Below are positions 24,846 through 33,787 of a stretch of DNA of 64,000 nt, one piece after another; within the stretch, counting starts at the first letter, position 1, and each line of letters opens with the position of its first letter. The position numbers and the translations under genes were made by a program. The stretch comes from CATQHD01 sp965243165 (lineage in GTDB: Bacteria > Actinomycetota > Acidimicrobiia > Spongiisociales > Spongiisociaceae): contig OZ251535.1 in NCBI GenBank assembly GCA_965243165.1, positions 2,728,001 through 2,792,000 of the forward strand, given 5' to 3'. Below the pieces are notes generated by a model. The model was given only the letters and a program-made list of their open reading frames with translations. It made no database searches and had not been told where the DNA came from.

Positions 24846-25106
24846 TCAGAAGTCGTTGATGCCGAAGCGCTGACCTCGGGAGGGGATGTCGAGCACCGTG
24901 GCGGGGGGAAGCCCCAGCGCCCGCAGCTCGGCCGCCACCGCCGACATGATCGAGGCGGCGGTGGAGCGGTCGTACACCTCCACGTCTACGGCGGAGCCCG
25001 ACGCCCCGATCACGGAACCGCCCCGCCCCACGCAGCCCTGCACCACCTCCTCGATCATCGGAGGGGGAAACCCGGCGTCGGGGGGGAACCGGACGTAGAT
25101 GATCAC
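24846..25106 (-). CDS. Conserved-looking 86-residue hypothetical protein after prfA
   Basis: GTG start at 25106 overlaps the prfA stop (GTGA), indicating translational coupling. The protein (MIIYVRFPPDAGFPPPMIEE...) has alternating strands and helices, an EVYDRSTAASIMSAVAAELRALGLPP segment and no Cys pairs, signal or membrane segment. I do not recognise the family. The usual prfA partner prmC (RF1 methyltransferase) is not here. Confidence 0.6.
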   Translation of the reverse strand: MIIYVRFPPDAGFPPPMIEEVVQGCVGRGGSVIGASGSAVDVEVYDRSTAASIMSAVAAELRALGLPPATVLDIPSRGQRFGINDF

Positions 25107-26182
25107 CCGCCCTCCTTCAGCCCGCGGGCCGCCTCGTCGGCCGCCAAAGCCTCCACCAACCGGTCGAGGCCCCCCTCGAGGATCTGAGAAAGCCGATTGA
25201 TGGTGAGGCCGATCCGATGGTCGGTCACCCGGTTCTCCCGGAAGTTGTAGGTGCGGATCTTCTCCGAACGTTTCCCCCTCCCGATCTGCGACCGGCGCCC
25301 CGCCGCCCGCTCCTCGTTCCGGGCCGCCGCCTCCCGCTGATACAACCTCGCCCGCAGCACCCGGAGGGCCTTCTCCTTGTTCTGGAACTGCGATTTTTCG
25401 TCCTGGCAGGTAACCACCAACCCGCTGGGCAGATGCGTGATCCGCACCGCCGAATCGGTGGTGTTGACCGATTGCCCGCCCGGCCCCGACGAGCGGAAGG
25501 TGTCGATCTTGACTTCCCCGGGGTCGAGGCTCACCTCCACCTCCTCCGCCTCCGGCATCACCGCCACCGTCGCCGTGGAAGTATGCAGCCGGCCCCGCGA
25601 CTCGGTCTTGGGAACCCGCTGCACCCGATGGACGCCCGCCTCGTATTTGAGCTTTCCGAAAGCGCCCCGCCCCTTGACCGCGAAGACGACCGTGCTGAAA
25701 CCTCCCCCCTCGGCGGCGGAGCTGTCGATCGGCTCCAGCGCCAGGCCCTGGAGATCGGCGTAACGCTGGTACATCCTCAGCAGATTCCCGGCCCACAGGG
25801 ACGCCTCGGCGCCCCCCGCCGCCGCCCGGATCTCCATGATCGCGTCCTTGGCGTCGTCCGGGTCCTTCGGGGTCAGGGCCTCTCTCAGCTCATCGGCCAG
25901 CTCGTCCGCCTCCTCCCGCTTTCCGGCGGCCAAACGCCGCAGCTCGCCGGCCAAGACCGGATCGGTCTCTTCCTCGGCCAGCTCCAACGCCTCCTGCGCC
26001 TCTTGGCCTGCCTCCAGCATCGCCCGATAGGAAACCACCAGCGGCCGCAGCCCGGCGTGGCGGCGGGTCGCCTCCTCGTAGCGGGAAGGATCGGCCAACA
26101 GATTCGGATCGGCCAGCGCCAGCTCGATCTCCTCGAAGGACCGCTCGGCCTCAGCCAGGCGTCCGGCCAAGCCCTCGTCCAC
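25103..26182 (-). CDS. prfA: Peptide chain release factor 1
   Basis: Recognises UAA/UAG and triggers peptidyl-tRNA hydrolysis. The 359-residue protein has the codon-reading PxT tripeptide (VPKTES) and the catalytic SSGPGGQSVNTTDSAVR loop with GGQ. The GTG at 26182 (VDEGLAGRLAEAERSFEEIE) is chosen because the frame upstream is Arg/Gly shadow sequence and the length then matches RF1. It lies 8 bp after the DUF1385 gene and overlaps the next gene by 4 nt. Confidence 0.94.
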   Translation of the reverse strand: MDEGLAGRLAEAERSFEEIELALADPNLLADPSRYEEATRRHAGLRPLVVSYRAMLEAGQEAQEALELAEEETDPVLAGELRRLAAGKREEADELADELREALTPKDPDDAKDAIMEIRAAAGGAEASLWAGNLLRMYQRYADLQGLALEPIDSSAAEGGGFSTVVFAVKGRGAFGKLKYEAGVHRVQRVPKTESRGRLHTSTATVAVMPEAEEVEVSLDPGEVKIDTFRSSGPGGQSVNTTDSAVRITHLPSGLVVTCQDEKSQFQNKEKALRVLRARLYQREAAARNEERAAGRRSQIGRGKRSEKIRTYNFRENRVTDHRIGLTINRLSQILEGGLDRLVEALAADEAARGLKEGG

Positions 26183-26190
26183 GGCGCCGC

Positions 26191-27114
26191 TCACCCCCCG
26201 GAGGCGGCGGGAATGACAGGCCCCCTCTTCTCCACTTCGGCGATCTCTTCCTCGGTGAGCGCATGGAGCAGGGCCGCCGCCGCCACCTCGATCATGGACT
26301 CGTCCGGAACCCGCGTGGTGAGGCGCTGCAGCCACATGCCCGGGGCGGTGAGAATCCGGCCCAGCGCCCGGTCGGCCTGGGAAGACCCGAGCTTGAGTAT
26401 CTCGTATGAGATGCCCGCCACCACCGGGATCAGCAGTATTCGGCTTCCTATCAACCCGTACCAGGGCAGGTCGCCCACCAGGCTGAAAACGGCGACGGCG
26501 GTAACCATCACGATCAGCAGAAAGCTGGTGCCGCACCGGGGGTGCTGGGGGCGGTAAGCGCCGATATGGGCCAGGTCGAGCGGGTCACCGGCCTCGTAGG
26601 CGTGGATGGTCATGTGCTCGGCCCCGTGATAGGCGTACACCCGGGCTATCTCCCCCCACCGGCCGATCAGCCAGATGTAGCCGACCAGCAGGCCGATGCG
26701 GTACACGGCCTCCACCGCATGGAAGAGGACCGAAGAAGCGTCCAAACCGCCCCATCGGGCCGCCAACAGCGGGACCACGATGAAAATGCCCGCGAAGAAC
26801 ACCGAAACCAGAGTCATGGAGACCGCCATCTGGCCGGCGGTCACCGGCTTCTCGTCTTCCCCCGCCGCTCGCTGCCCCGACCAGGCGAGGGCGCGGAAAC
26901 CGAGCGCCAGGCTCTCGCCCATCACCAGCACCCCTCTGATGAAAGGCATCCGGGCCCAGCGCGATCGAGAGCTGAGGCGCGGCAACTGATGGGACACGGC
27001 CTCGATCTCCCCGGACGGGCTGCGCACCGCCACCGCCCATGCAGAAGGGGCCCGCATCATCACCCCCTCGACGACCGCCTGGCCGCCGACTGCCGCCCCG
27101 GGAGCGCGGGACAT
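26191..27114 (-). CDS. DUF1385 family membrane protein
   Basis: A 307-residue protein with the family opening VGGQAVVEGVMMRAP, a central pair or more of hydrophobic segments (MTLVSVFFAGIFIVVPLLAARW; IGLLVGYIWLIGRW), the AYHGAEHMTIHAYEAGDPL motif (conserved His/Glu) and the CGTSFLLIVMVTAVAVFSLVG segment. Function is unknown; the gene commonly travels with rpmE and prfA in actinobacteria and Firmicutes. Its ATG shares one base with the rpmE stop. Confidence 0.88.
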   Translation of the reverse strand: MSRAPGAAVGGQAVVEGVMMRAPSAWAVAVRSPSGEIEAVSHQLPRLSSRSRWARMPFIRGVLVMGESLALGFRALAWSGQRAAGEDEKPVTAGQMAVSMTLVSVFFAGIFIVVPLLAARWGGLDASSVLFHAVEAVYRIGLLVGYIWLIGRWGEIARVYAYHGAEHMTIHAYEAGDPLDLAHIGAYRPQHPRCGTSFLLIVMVTAVAVFSLVGDLPWYGLIGSRILLIPVVAGISYEILKLGSSQADRALGRILTAPGMWLQRLTTRVPDESMIEVAAAALLHALTEEEIAEVEKRGPVIPAASGG

Positions 27115-27392
27115 CAGGAGCCCCCGCCCTCGTCCTCCCCCTGGCGGGCGAGCCGGCTGTAGCGCCGTTCGAACCGCTCGACCCGCCCGGCGGTGTCCAC
27201 CAGCTTCTGCTTGCCGGTGAAGAACGGATGGCTGGCGCTGGATATCTCGACCCGGGCCAGCGGATAGGTCTCTCCGTCCTCCCACACGATGGTCTCGCGG
27301 GTGCGGATGGTCGAACGGGTCAGAAAGGCGAAACCGGCGGATGCGTCTTGGAATACGACCGGCCGGTATTCGGGGTGTATGTCTTGCTTCAC
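27114..27392 (-). CDS. rpmE: 50S ribosomal protein L31 type B
   Basis: A 92-residue L31. The start MKQDIHPEYRPVVFQDASAGFAFLTRSTI and the SSASHPFFTGKQKLVDTAGRVERFERRY end match the long type B form. The Cys residues of the zinc-binding type A form are absent, so it should be zinc-independent. It lies 109 bp downstream of rho in the classical rho-rpmE-prfA order. Confidence 0.95.
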   Translation of the reverse strand: MKQDIHPEYRPVVFQDASAGFAFLTRSTIRTRETIVWEDGETYPLARVEISSASHPFFTGKQKLVDTAGRVERFERRYSRLARQGEDEGGGS

Positions 27393-27501
27393 GGGTTCTC
27401 CTGTTCCGGCGGGCGGGGCTGCGTCCAGCCTCCGGCGGCGCCTCGATTATGCCACGCCGGGCGGCGCTCGTCCGGCCCGCCGCCTTGCTCCCTTCGGCCC
27501 G

Positions 27502-29040
27502 TCAGGTGCGCGACTTGGCGACCTCGGCCAAGAAATCGGCGTTCGACTTGGAGGTCTTCAGCTTGTCTATCAGCAGCTCGAGGGCCGCGCCCGGCTCCAA
27601 GGCCATCAACACCCTCCGCAGCTTCCACACTTGTTGGAGCTCGTTGGGGGTGAAGAGCAGTTCCTCCCGCCGGGTGCCGGACGAGGAGATGTCGATGGCG
27701 GGGTACACCCGCCGGTCCGCCAGCTTGCGGTCGAGCCGCAGCTCCATGTTGCCGGTGCCCTTGAACTCCTCGAAGATCACCTCGTCCATCTTGGAGCCGG
27801 TCTCCACCAGGGCGGTGCCGATGATGGTGAGGCTGCCCCCCTCCTCGAGGTTGCGGGCCGCCCCGAAGAACCGCTTGGGCGGGTACAGGGCGGTGGAGTC
27901 CACCCCTCCGGAGAGGATGCGGCCCGAGGCGGGGGCGGCCAGGTTGTGGGCGCGGGCCAGCCGGGTGATCGAGTCGAGCAGGACGACCACGTCGGTGCCC
28001 ATTTCCACCAGCCGCTTGGCCCGCTCTATGGCGAGCTCGGACACCTGCGTATGCTCGTCGGCGGGGCGGTCGAAGGTCGAGAAGATCACCTCGCCCTTGA
28101 CCGAGCGCTGCATGTCGGTCACCTCTTCGGGGCGCTCATCCACCAGCACCACCATCAGATGGCATTCGGGGTTGTTGGCGGTGACTGCCTGGGCGATCTC
28201 CTTGAGCACGGTGGTCTTGCCGGCTTTGGGGGGCGACACCACCAACCCGCGCTGCCCCTTCCCGATCGGAGCGATCAGGTCGACGATGCGGGGGAGGGTG
28301 TTGCGGGGCCGGGCGTCCGACTCCAAGCGCAGCCGGACGTCCGGGAACAAGGGCGTCAAACTCGAGAACTTGGGGCGCCGGCGGGCCTCTTCCGTCGTCA
28401 TCCCGTTGTTCTGGTCGACCCTGATGAGCGCCGGGAACTTCTCTTGGCTTCTGGGGGAGCGGATCGGGCCGCTCAGGACATCCCCCTTGCGGAGGGCGAA
28501 CTTGCGGATCTGGCCGGCCGGGACGTAAACGTCCTTGTCGCTCGGCCGGTAACCCTCGCACCGGAGGAACCCGTATCCCTCCGGAAGGATGTCGAGGGCG
28601 CCCTCCCGCACTTCGGGGGGGCCTTCGGGAACCTGTTCCCTGGGACCGCGCCCCCGGCGGCGCCGGTTTCCCGCCTGTTCTTGGGGCCGCCGTCCGTCCC
28701 CTCTTCTCTCCTCGCCGCCGCGCGGGCGTCCGTAACCGGACGGACGGCCCCTGCCCGGCCCGTCCGAAGCGGCGCCGCGGTTGTTCGGCCTCCTGTCGGA
28801 CGCGGGGGCTTTTGCCGGCCGGCCGTCCATCGGCGGCTTGGCCTTCGAACCGGTTTCCTTGGCTATCACCTCCGGCAGGTAGACGTCCGCCGCGCCGTCG
28901 GCCGCCTCATATCCGTCCGCGCCGAGGATGGCGTCGATCAGCTTGGCCTTCTGCAGGCCGCCGGCGTCGACGCCGGCGGCTTGGGCGATGGCGCGCAAGT
29001 CCTTTACGTTCTTCGTCTGTAACTCTGATCGGGTGGCCAT
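27502..29040 (-). CDS. rho: Transcription termination factor Rho
   Basis: A hexameric RNA-dependent ATPase of 512 residues. It has a Rho N-domain (residues 1-45), an actinobacterial Arg/Gly-rich insertion (about 70-135) that often extends RNA binding, the cold-shock-like RNA-binding fold (GYGFLRCEGY), Walker A SPPKAGKTTVLKEI, Walker B VVVLLDSITRLARA and the Q-loop/secondary site near SGGVDSTALYPPKRFFGAARN. A predicted promoter about 200 nt upstream leaves a long leader. Confidence 0.97.
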   Translation of the reverse strand: MATRSELQTKNVKDLRAIAQAAGVDAGGLQKAKLIDAILGADGYEAADGAADVYLPEVIAKETGSKAKPPMDGRPAKAPASDRRPNNRGAASDGPGRGRPSGYGRPRGGEERRGDGRRPQEQAGNRRRRGRGPREQVPEGPPEVREGALDILPEGYGFLRCEGYRPSDKDVYVPAGQIRKFALRKGDVLSGPIRSPRSQEKFPALIRVDQNNGMTTEEARRRPKFSSLTPLFPDVRLRLESDARPRNTLPRIVDLIAPIGKGQRGLVVSPPKAGKTTVLKEIAQAVTANNPECHLMVVLVDERPEEVTDMQRSVKGEVIFSTFDRPADEHTQVSELAIERAKRLVEMGTDVVVLLDSITRLARAHNLAAPASGRILSGGVDSTALYPPKRFFGAARNLEEGGSLTIIGTALVETGSKMDEVIFEEFKGTGNMELRLDRKLADRRVYPAIDISSSGTRREELLFTPNELQQVWKLRRVLMALEPGAALELLIDKLKTSKSNADFLAEVAKSRT

Positions 29041-29248
29041 CCGTCCTCCGTGGTGGATTTCAACAGGATATGGAGACGCCGCGTTCCGACGCCTCCGGGC
29101 CCGGGTGCACAGCGCATCGCTGCATGTTCTTCGGGCCGGTGATCCCCTCGAAGCCCCTCGTTCCGAAAATCGGGCGCTGCTCTGACATGGGAGCGCAACT
29201 CATTGGGGCGGGGGTTCGGCCCGGCAATTCACTGCGGGCCTGCGGCCT

Positions 29249-29276
29249 ATCTTATCCGGTGTCTCCGTAAATGCAA
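29249..29276 (-). promoter_or_regulatory. Candidate promoter of rho
   Basis: On the minus strand TTGCAT (29276-29271) and TAAGAT (29254-29249) are separated by 16 nt. The predicted start near 29242 gives a leader of about 200 nt before the rho ATG; long leaders are common in autoregulated rho genes. No other gene occupies 29041-29290. Confidence 0.4.
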
Positions 29277-29292
29277 AACGGCGCCGCGGCGG

Positions 29293-30690
29293 TCAGGAAA
29301 AACGGCTGACCGAGCGGAGGAAACGCTTCAGGGCGCCGAGCTCGTTGGGCAGGCGCACCACCCGTTCGGGGCGCTTCTCCAAACCCGCCAGCGCCGCCGG
29401 AACGGGGGGCGGACGGCCCAAGGCCGCCTCCACCGCTTCGGGGAACTTGGCCGGATGGGCGGTGGCGAGGCACACCACCGGACCTTCCACCCCGGCGTCC
29501 TGCGCCGCCCCTATCCCGACGGCGGTGTGCGGATCGATCACCCGTCCGCTGCGGCGGTAGACGTCGGCCATGATCCGGCGGGTGGCCCGATCGCCGCACC
29601 ATCCCGAGGCGAACAGATCCAGCTCGGCGCCGCCAGGCGGCGCCAAGAACCCTTCCCGGCGGAGCCGGCCCATCGCCTCCGCCAGCCTCCTCCCGTCCCG
29701 GCCGTACAGATCGAACAGCAGCCGTTCCAGATTGGAAGGAATCTGGATGTCCATCGACGGGCTGATGGTGGGGATCACCTCCCCCAACTCGATTCGGCCC
29801 TCCTTGAAGAACCCGTCCAGCACCCGGTTGGCGTTGCTTCCCGCCACCAGCTTGTGCACCGGAAGCCCCATCCGAGCGGCCGCATACCCCGAGTAGACGT
29901 TCCCGAAGTTGCCGCTCGGCACCGCGAACGACACCGGCCCCCCCAGCCGAAGGCCCGCCCAGAAGTAGTAGGCGATCTGGGTGATCAACCGGGCGAAGTT
30001 GATGGAGTTGGCGGTGGACAGCGACAGGCCGCCCCTCAGCTCCGGGTCGGCGAAAGCCGCCTTGACCAGATCCTGGCAGTCGTCGAAGGCGCCGTCCACC
30101 GCCGCCGCATGAACGTTGGGCGCCTCGATGGTGGTCATCTGGCGGCGCTGCACCGCCGTGGTGCGCCCTTCGGGGAAGAGGATCACCGCGTCCACCCGCT
30201 CCCGGTCCCGGAAGGCTTCCATGGCGGCCGAACCGGTGTCCCCGGAGGTGGCCCCCAGGATCATGGCGCGGCCGCCCCGGCGCTCCAGGGCGGCGTCGAA
30301 CAGCCGGGCCATCATCTGCAGGGCGAAGTCCTTGAAGGCCCAGGTGGGGCCCCAGAACAGCTCCATCAGGTACAGGCCGCCGCCCAGCTCCTCGATCGGC
30401 GCCGTCTCGGGGTGGGCGAAACTTCCGAAGGCGGCGGCGGCCATGTCCGCCAGCTCCTCGGCGTCTGCCAGGCCGGAGGTGAAGGGCGCCAGCACGGCCG
30501 CGGCGGCGGCCGGGAAGCCGGAACGGGAATCCAGGCCGGAGAGGGAGGGCCGGGGCCAGACCTCCGGTACGTAGAGCCCCCCGTCGGGGGCCAGCCCGGC
30601 CAGCATGGCGGCGGCGGGGCCGACCGGAGGCGCCCCTCCCCGGGTGGAGACGAGGCGGACTTCGGAGCCCATCAAACCCTGATCGTCCAT
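29293..30690 (-). CDS. thrC: Threonine synthase
   Basis: PLP enzyme converting O-phosphohomoserine to threonine. 465 residues. The PLP lysine is in WAFKDFALQMMARLFDAAL (near residue 120) and the phosphate-binding loop is GATSGDTGSAAMEAF. GNFGNVYSGYAA and the HKLVAGSNANRV segment are conserved. It is of the longer (Class I-like) type starting RLVSTRGGAPPVG. It lies 18 bp downstream of hom. A homoserine kinase gene is not in the cluster. Confidence 0.95.
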   Translation of the reverse strand: MDDQGLMGSEVRLVSTRGGAPPVGPAAAMLAGLAPDGGLYVPEVWPRPSLSGLDSRSGFPAAAAAVLAPFTSGLADAEELADMAAAAFGSFAHPETAPIEELGGGLYLMELFWGPTWAFKDFALQMMARLFDAALERRGGRAMILGATSGDTGSAAMEAFRDRERVDAVILFPEGRTTAVQRRQMTTIEAPNVHAAAVDGAFDDCQDLVKAAFADPELRGGLSLSTANSINFARLITQIAYYFWAGLRLGGPVSFAVPSGNFGNVYSGYAAARMGLPVHKLVAGSNANRVLDGFFKEGRIELGEVIPTISPSMDIQIPSNLERLLFDLYGRDGRRLAEAMGRLRREGFLAPPGGAELDLFASGWCGDRATRRIMADVYRRSGRVIDPHTAVGIGAAQDAGVEGPVVCLATAHPAKFPEAVEAALGRPPPVPAALAGLEKRPERVVRLPNELGALKRFLRSVSRFS

Positions 30691-30708
30691 CTCTCGCGAG
30701 CAACCGGG

Positions 30709-31998
30709 TCAGGGCTCGTCGCTGTGGACCCGCAGCACCCCCGCCACTTCCGACACCACGTCCAGAGCGGCCAACCCGTCCACGGCGTCAGCCAGGTTGC
30801 GCTCCGGGGACTCGTGGGTGACCAGCAGCAGGGTGGCCACGTCCCCGCGGCCCTCCTGCCAGACCGATTTGATCGACACCTGGTGGCGGCCGAAGACGGC
30901 CGCGATCCGGGCCAGCACCCCGGGCCGGTCCACCACCGTTATCCGCAGATACCACTTGGCGGTGAAGGCGTCGGGGCGGCGCAGGCGGCCGGGGGCGAAG
31001 CGGATGCGGGATCTCACCTGGGCGCCGGACAGCCGCTCGCGGGCGGACATGATCACATCGCCCAGCAGGGCGGTGGCGGTGGGCTCGCCCCCCGCCCCCG
31101 GGCCGGTGAAGAGCAGCTCCCCGATCGACGGCCCCGAGACGAAAACGGCGTTGGTGGCCCCCCGCACCGAGGCCAGCGGATGGTCCAGGGGCACCAGGGT
31201 GGGGTGGACCCGCACCGCGATCCCCTCCTCGGAATCATCGGCGATGGCCAGCAACTTGGGCGTGTATCCGAGGCGGCGGGCGTACTCTATGTCCTCCGCC
31301 CCGAGCCCCTGGATGCCTTCCCGGACCACCGAGGCGCCGTCCACCCAGACGCCGAAGGCCAGGCTGGCCAGGATGGCGGCCTTGGCCGCCGCGTCCCCGC
31401 CCCCCACGTCGGCGGAGGGGTCGGCTTCCGCATACCCCAGCCGCTGCGCCTCGGCCAGCACCTCTCGGTAGGGGGCGCCTTCCTCCACCATGCGGGTGAG
31501 GATGTAGTTGGTTGTGCCGTTGACGATCCCCAGCACCGACGTGATGCGCTCCCCGGCCAGCGACTCGGAGAGAGGGCGGATGATGGGAATCCCTCCGCCC
31601 ACCGCCGCCTCGAACAGCAGGGAAACGCCCGCCTGCTCGGCCGCCTCCAACAGCTCGCTCCCCCGCGCCGCCATCAGCTCCTTGTTGGCGGTTACAACCG
31701 CCTTGCCGGATCGAAGGGCCCGCTTGACCAGCTCCCCGGCCGGGTCGAGGCCGCCCATCGCCTCCACCACGATCGCCGCGTCCGGGTCGTCGACCACCTC
31801 GTTGGGCCGGTCCGTGAGGAGGCGGGCCGGGATGTCCACCCCCCGGGGCTTGGCCTTGTCGCGGACCGCAACCCCCGTCACCGCCAGATCCAGCCCGGTC
31901 TTGGCGGCCACCGCCTCCGCCTCGAAGATGAGCCGGTGGATCAAAGCGCCGCCCACGGTGCCCGCCCCGAGAAAACCGACGCCGATCTGCATGCTCAT
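30709..31998 (-). CDS. hom: Homoserine dehydrogenase
   Basis: A 429-residue NAD(P)H enzyme reducing aspartate semialdehyde to homoserine. Rossmann motif GFLGAGTVGGALIHRL, the ANKELMAARG segment, catalytic GIVNGTTNYILTRM and AEADPSADVGGGDAAAKAAILA are all present, followed by a C-terminal ACT domain (RITVVDRPGVLARIAAVFGRHQVSIKSV) for threonine feedback. The ATG at 31998 overlaps the lysA stop by 4 nt. Confidence 0.96.
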   Translation of the reverse strand: MSMQIGVGFLGAGTVGGALIHRLIFEAEAVAAKTGLDLAVTGVAVRDKAKPRGVDIPARLLTDRPNEVVDDPDAAIVVEAMGGLDPAGELVKRALRSGKAVVTANKELMAARGSELLEAAEQAGVSLLFEAAVGGGIPIIRPLSESLAGERITSVLGIVNGTTNYILTRMVEEGAPYREVLAEAQRLGYAEADPSADVGGGDAAAKAAILASLAFGVWVDGASVVREGIQGLGAEDIEYARRLGYTPKLLAIADDSEEGIAVRVHPTLVPLDHPLASVRGATNAVFVSGPSIGELLFTGPGAGGEPTATALLGDVIMSARERLSGAQVRSRIRFAPGRLRRPDAFTAKWYLRITVVDRPGVLARIAAVFGRHQVSIKSVWQEGRGDVATLLLVTHESPERNLADAVDGLAALDVVSEVAGVLRVHSDEP

Positions 31999-33344
31999 AT
32001 TGCGCCCTCCATCACGGCGGCGCCGGCCCTCCCGCCAGACCAGGGCTCCGCCTCGTCCATCGTCAGCTGGCCGCCCAACAGGTCGTCCAGGCTCTCTCGG
32101 CGCACCACTTCCCTCGCCTCCCCGTCTTTCACGAACAGCACCGGCGGGCGCGGAAGGGCGTTGTACCGGGAAGACATCGAAAAGGTGTAGGCGCCGGCGG
32201 CCGGCATGGCGACCAGATCCCCCGGCCCGACCGACCCGGGCAGGAGCGCGGAATCGAGCATCACGTCGGTCTCGCACATCCGCCCGAACACCCGGAAGGA
32301 GCGGTCGGACGGGCGGTCGAGGTGTTCGGCCGCCAGCAGCTCGTAGCGGGAGTCGTACAGGGCCGGACGGGGGTTGTCCGTGAGGCCGCCGTCCAGCGCC
32401 AGCATCTCGCCCCCCGCCGGAAGCGGCTTGCGCACCCCCACCCGGTAGAGCAGAACGGCCGCGTTGGCGACCAGCGCCCGGCCCGGCTCCATCATCACCT
32501 CCACCGGCCCGATCCGGTCCTCGGCCTCTATTACGTCCATCGCCCAGCGCACCGCGTCCGCCGCCGCCGCCGGGGTGACCACCGGATCGGTGCGCAGGTA
32601 GGGGGACGCCAAGCCGCCGCCCACGTCCAGCAGCACCGGAGCGGCGGTGAAAGCCGCCCGGTGGCGGAAGACGAACTCGGTCAAACGCTCGAAGATGACC
32701 CCGAACAAGGACGGATCCGTGATATGGCTGCCGGCGTGGAGATGCACCCCGCGCAACCGCAGCCCGGCCGCGTCGCCGATGCGGTCCGCGGCCGCGTCGG
32801 CCGCCCCCGGGGTGAGCCCGAACTTGGCGTACCCGCCGGTGGTGAGCACCTTCCGGTTGGTTACCAGGTCGACGTGCTCGTTGAGCCTGATCATAACGTC
32901 CACCGGGCGTCCCGCCGCCTTCGCCTCCAAGCGGTCGATCTCCCCCAGGCTGTCGATGACCGTGACCGCCGCCCGGCCCGACGCCGCCAGCTCCAGCTCC
33001 TCCTCGGTCTTGAGGTTGCCGTGAAGGAGGATGCGGGAGGCGGGCACCCCGCCCCGGCGCGCCATGGCCAGCTCCCCGGCGGACACCACATCCACCCACC
33101 AGCCGGTGGGGGCGATCATGGCGGCCAGTGCGGTGCACATGAAGGCCTTGGTGGCGTATACAGGGCGGCCCGCCCCGGCCAGCGCCTTCTCGAACTCTTC
33201 GAGCCGGGCCTCTAGATGGGCGGCGTCGAACACGTAGCAGGGGGTGCCGTAACGTTCGGCCACCGCGGCCAGATCCACCCCCCCCACCGAGGCTCGGCCG
33301 TTGTGTTCCATCCAAGTTAGGGGCAGTACATCGCCCAGCGCCAT
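31995..33344 (-). CDS. lysA: Diaminopimelate decarboxylase
   Basis: Last step of lysine biosynthesis. A 449-residue fold III PLP enzyme: PLP lysine in VYATKAFMC, the HLHAGSHITD and GGGLASPY phosphate-binding loops, EPGRALVANA, and the CETDVMLD active-site Cys donated across the dimer. First gene of a lysA-hom-thrC operon joined by a 4-nt overlap and an 18-bp gap, giving coordinated Lys/Thr synthesis from aspartate semialdehyde. Confidence 0.96.
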   Translation of the reverse strand: MALGDVLPLTWMEHNGRASVGGVDLAAVAERYGTPCYVFDAAHLEARLEEFEKALAGAGRPVYATKAFMCTALAAMIAPTGWWVDVVSAGELAMARRGGVPASRILLHGNLKTEEELELAASGRAAVTVIDSLGEIDRLEAKAAGRPVDVMIRLNEHVDLVTNRKVLTTGGYAKFGLTPGAADAAADRIGDAAGLRLRGVHLHAGSHITDPSLFGVIFERLTEFVFRHRAAFTAAPVLLDVGGGLASPYLRTDPVVTPAAAADAVRWAMDVIEAEDRIGPVEVMMEPGRALVANAAVLLYRVGVRKPLPAGGEMLALDGGLTDNPRPALYDSRYELLAAEHLDRPSDRSFRVFGRMCETDVMLDSALLPGSVGPGDLVAMPAAGAYTFSMSSRYNALPRPPVLFVKDGEAREVVRRESLDDLLGGQLTMDEAEPWSGGRAGAAVMEGAI

Positions 33345-33416
33345 TGCTCGCCTCGGGGGTTCGACACTACGGGGAGGACGCCCGCCGGGGATTCCGGCGG
33401 CATGATCCGGCGGGCG

Positions 33417-33488
33417 CGCCCTCGGCAGGATTCGAACCTGCGCACCCGGCTCCGGAGGCCGGTGCTCTATCCCCTGAGCTACGAGGGC
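33417..33488 (-). tRNA. tRNA-Arg (CCG)
   Basis: A complete cloverleaf on the minus strand: 7-bp acceptor GCCCTCG/CGAGGGC, D-arm with GCTCAGGGGATAGAGC, anticodon loop CTCCGGA (anticodon CCG) on a CCGGC/GCCGG stem, T-loop GGTTCGAATCC. CCA is not encoded. A TAGAAT -10 box lies 9 nt upstream (33498-33503), fitting its own promoter. Confidence 0.95.
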
Positions 33489-33586
33489 TCCGATCCCATT
33501 CTACCCTACATCGCGGGGGCAGTCCGAAAGGGGGCGGCGGGGAGGGGAACGGAGCCCCCAACCGCCGAAGCCCCCTGCAAGAGAAG

Positions 33587-33663
33587 GGCCGGGGTGCTGT
33601 TCTAGGGGGAGAGAACGCTGCACCCCGGCCAGTGGCAGGTGGGTGTCCTGCCGTTTGGTGGGA
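33587..33663 (-). ncRNA. Candidate structured small RNA upstream of tRNA-Arg
   Basis: On the minus strand, downstream of a TTGACA-16-TAACAT promoter, two hairpins follow in tandem: GGCAGG/CCTGCC (6 bp) and then an 11-bp perfect stem GGCCGGGGTGC (33630-33620 side) with GCACCCCGGCC (33597-33587 side), extended inward by GTTCT/AGAAC. The RNA would be about 75-80 nt. No ORF of note, no T-run after the stem, and no match to SRP, 6S or tmRNA signatures. The expression is inference. Confidence 0.4.
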
Positions 33664-33669
33664 GCAAGT

Positions 33670-33697
33670 ATGTTACAACATCCGTCCGAGTTGTCAA
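33670..33697 (-). promoter_or_regulatory. Promoter TTGACA-16-TAACAT with overlapping palindrome
   Basis: On the minus strand a perfect -35 TTGACA (33697-33692) and -10 TAACAT (33675-33670) are 16 nt apart. The -10 is embedded in ATGTT-AC-AACAT (33670-33681), a possible operator. It points towards the hairpins at 33587-33663 and the tRNA-Arg beyond, away from ku. Confidence 0.55.
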
Positions 33698-33787
33698 ATC
33701 GCCGCCGAATCCTGAGTCCGGCCGGGCCTGACCTGGCAGTTCATCCACCCGGCCGAGCCGGCGGCGGACCGGGGTTACACTCTGGTC

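Noticed and set aside
33599..33616. SOS/LexA box in the hairpin near ku (GTTCT...AGAAC)
   Set aside because: The half-sites are in the opposite order to the actinobacterial LexA box (GAAC-N4-GTTC) and belong to a longer stem.
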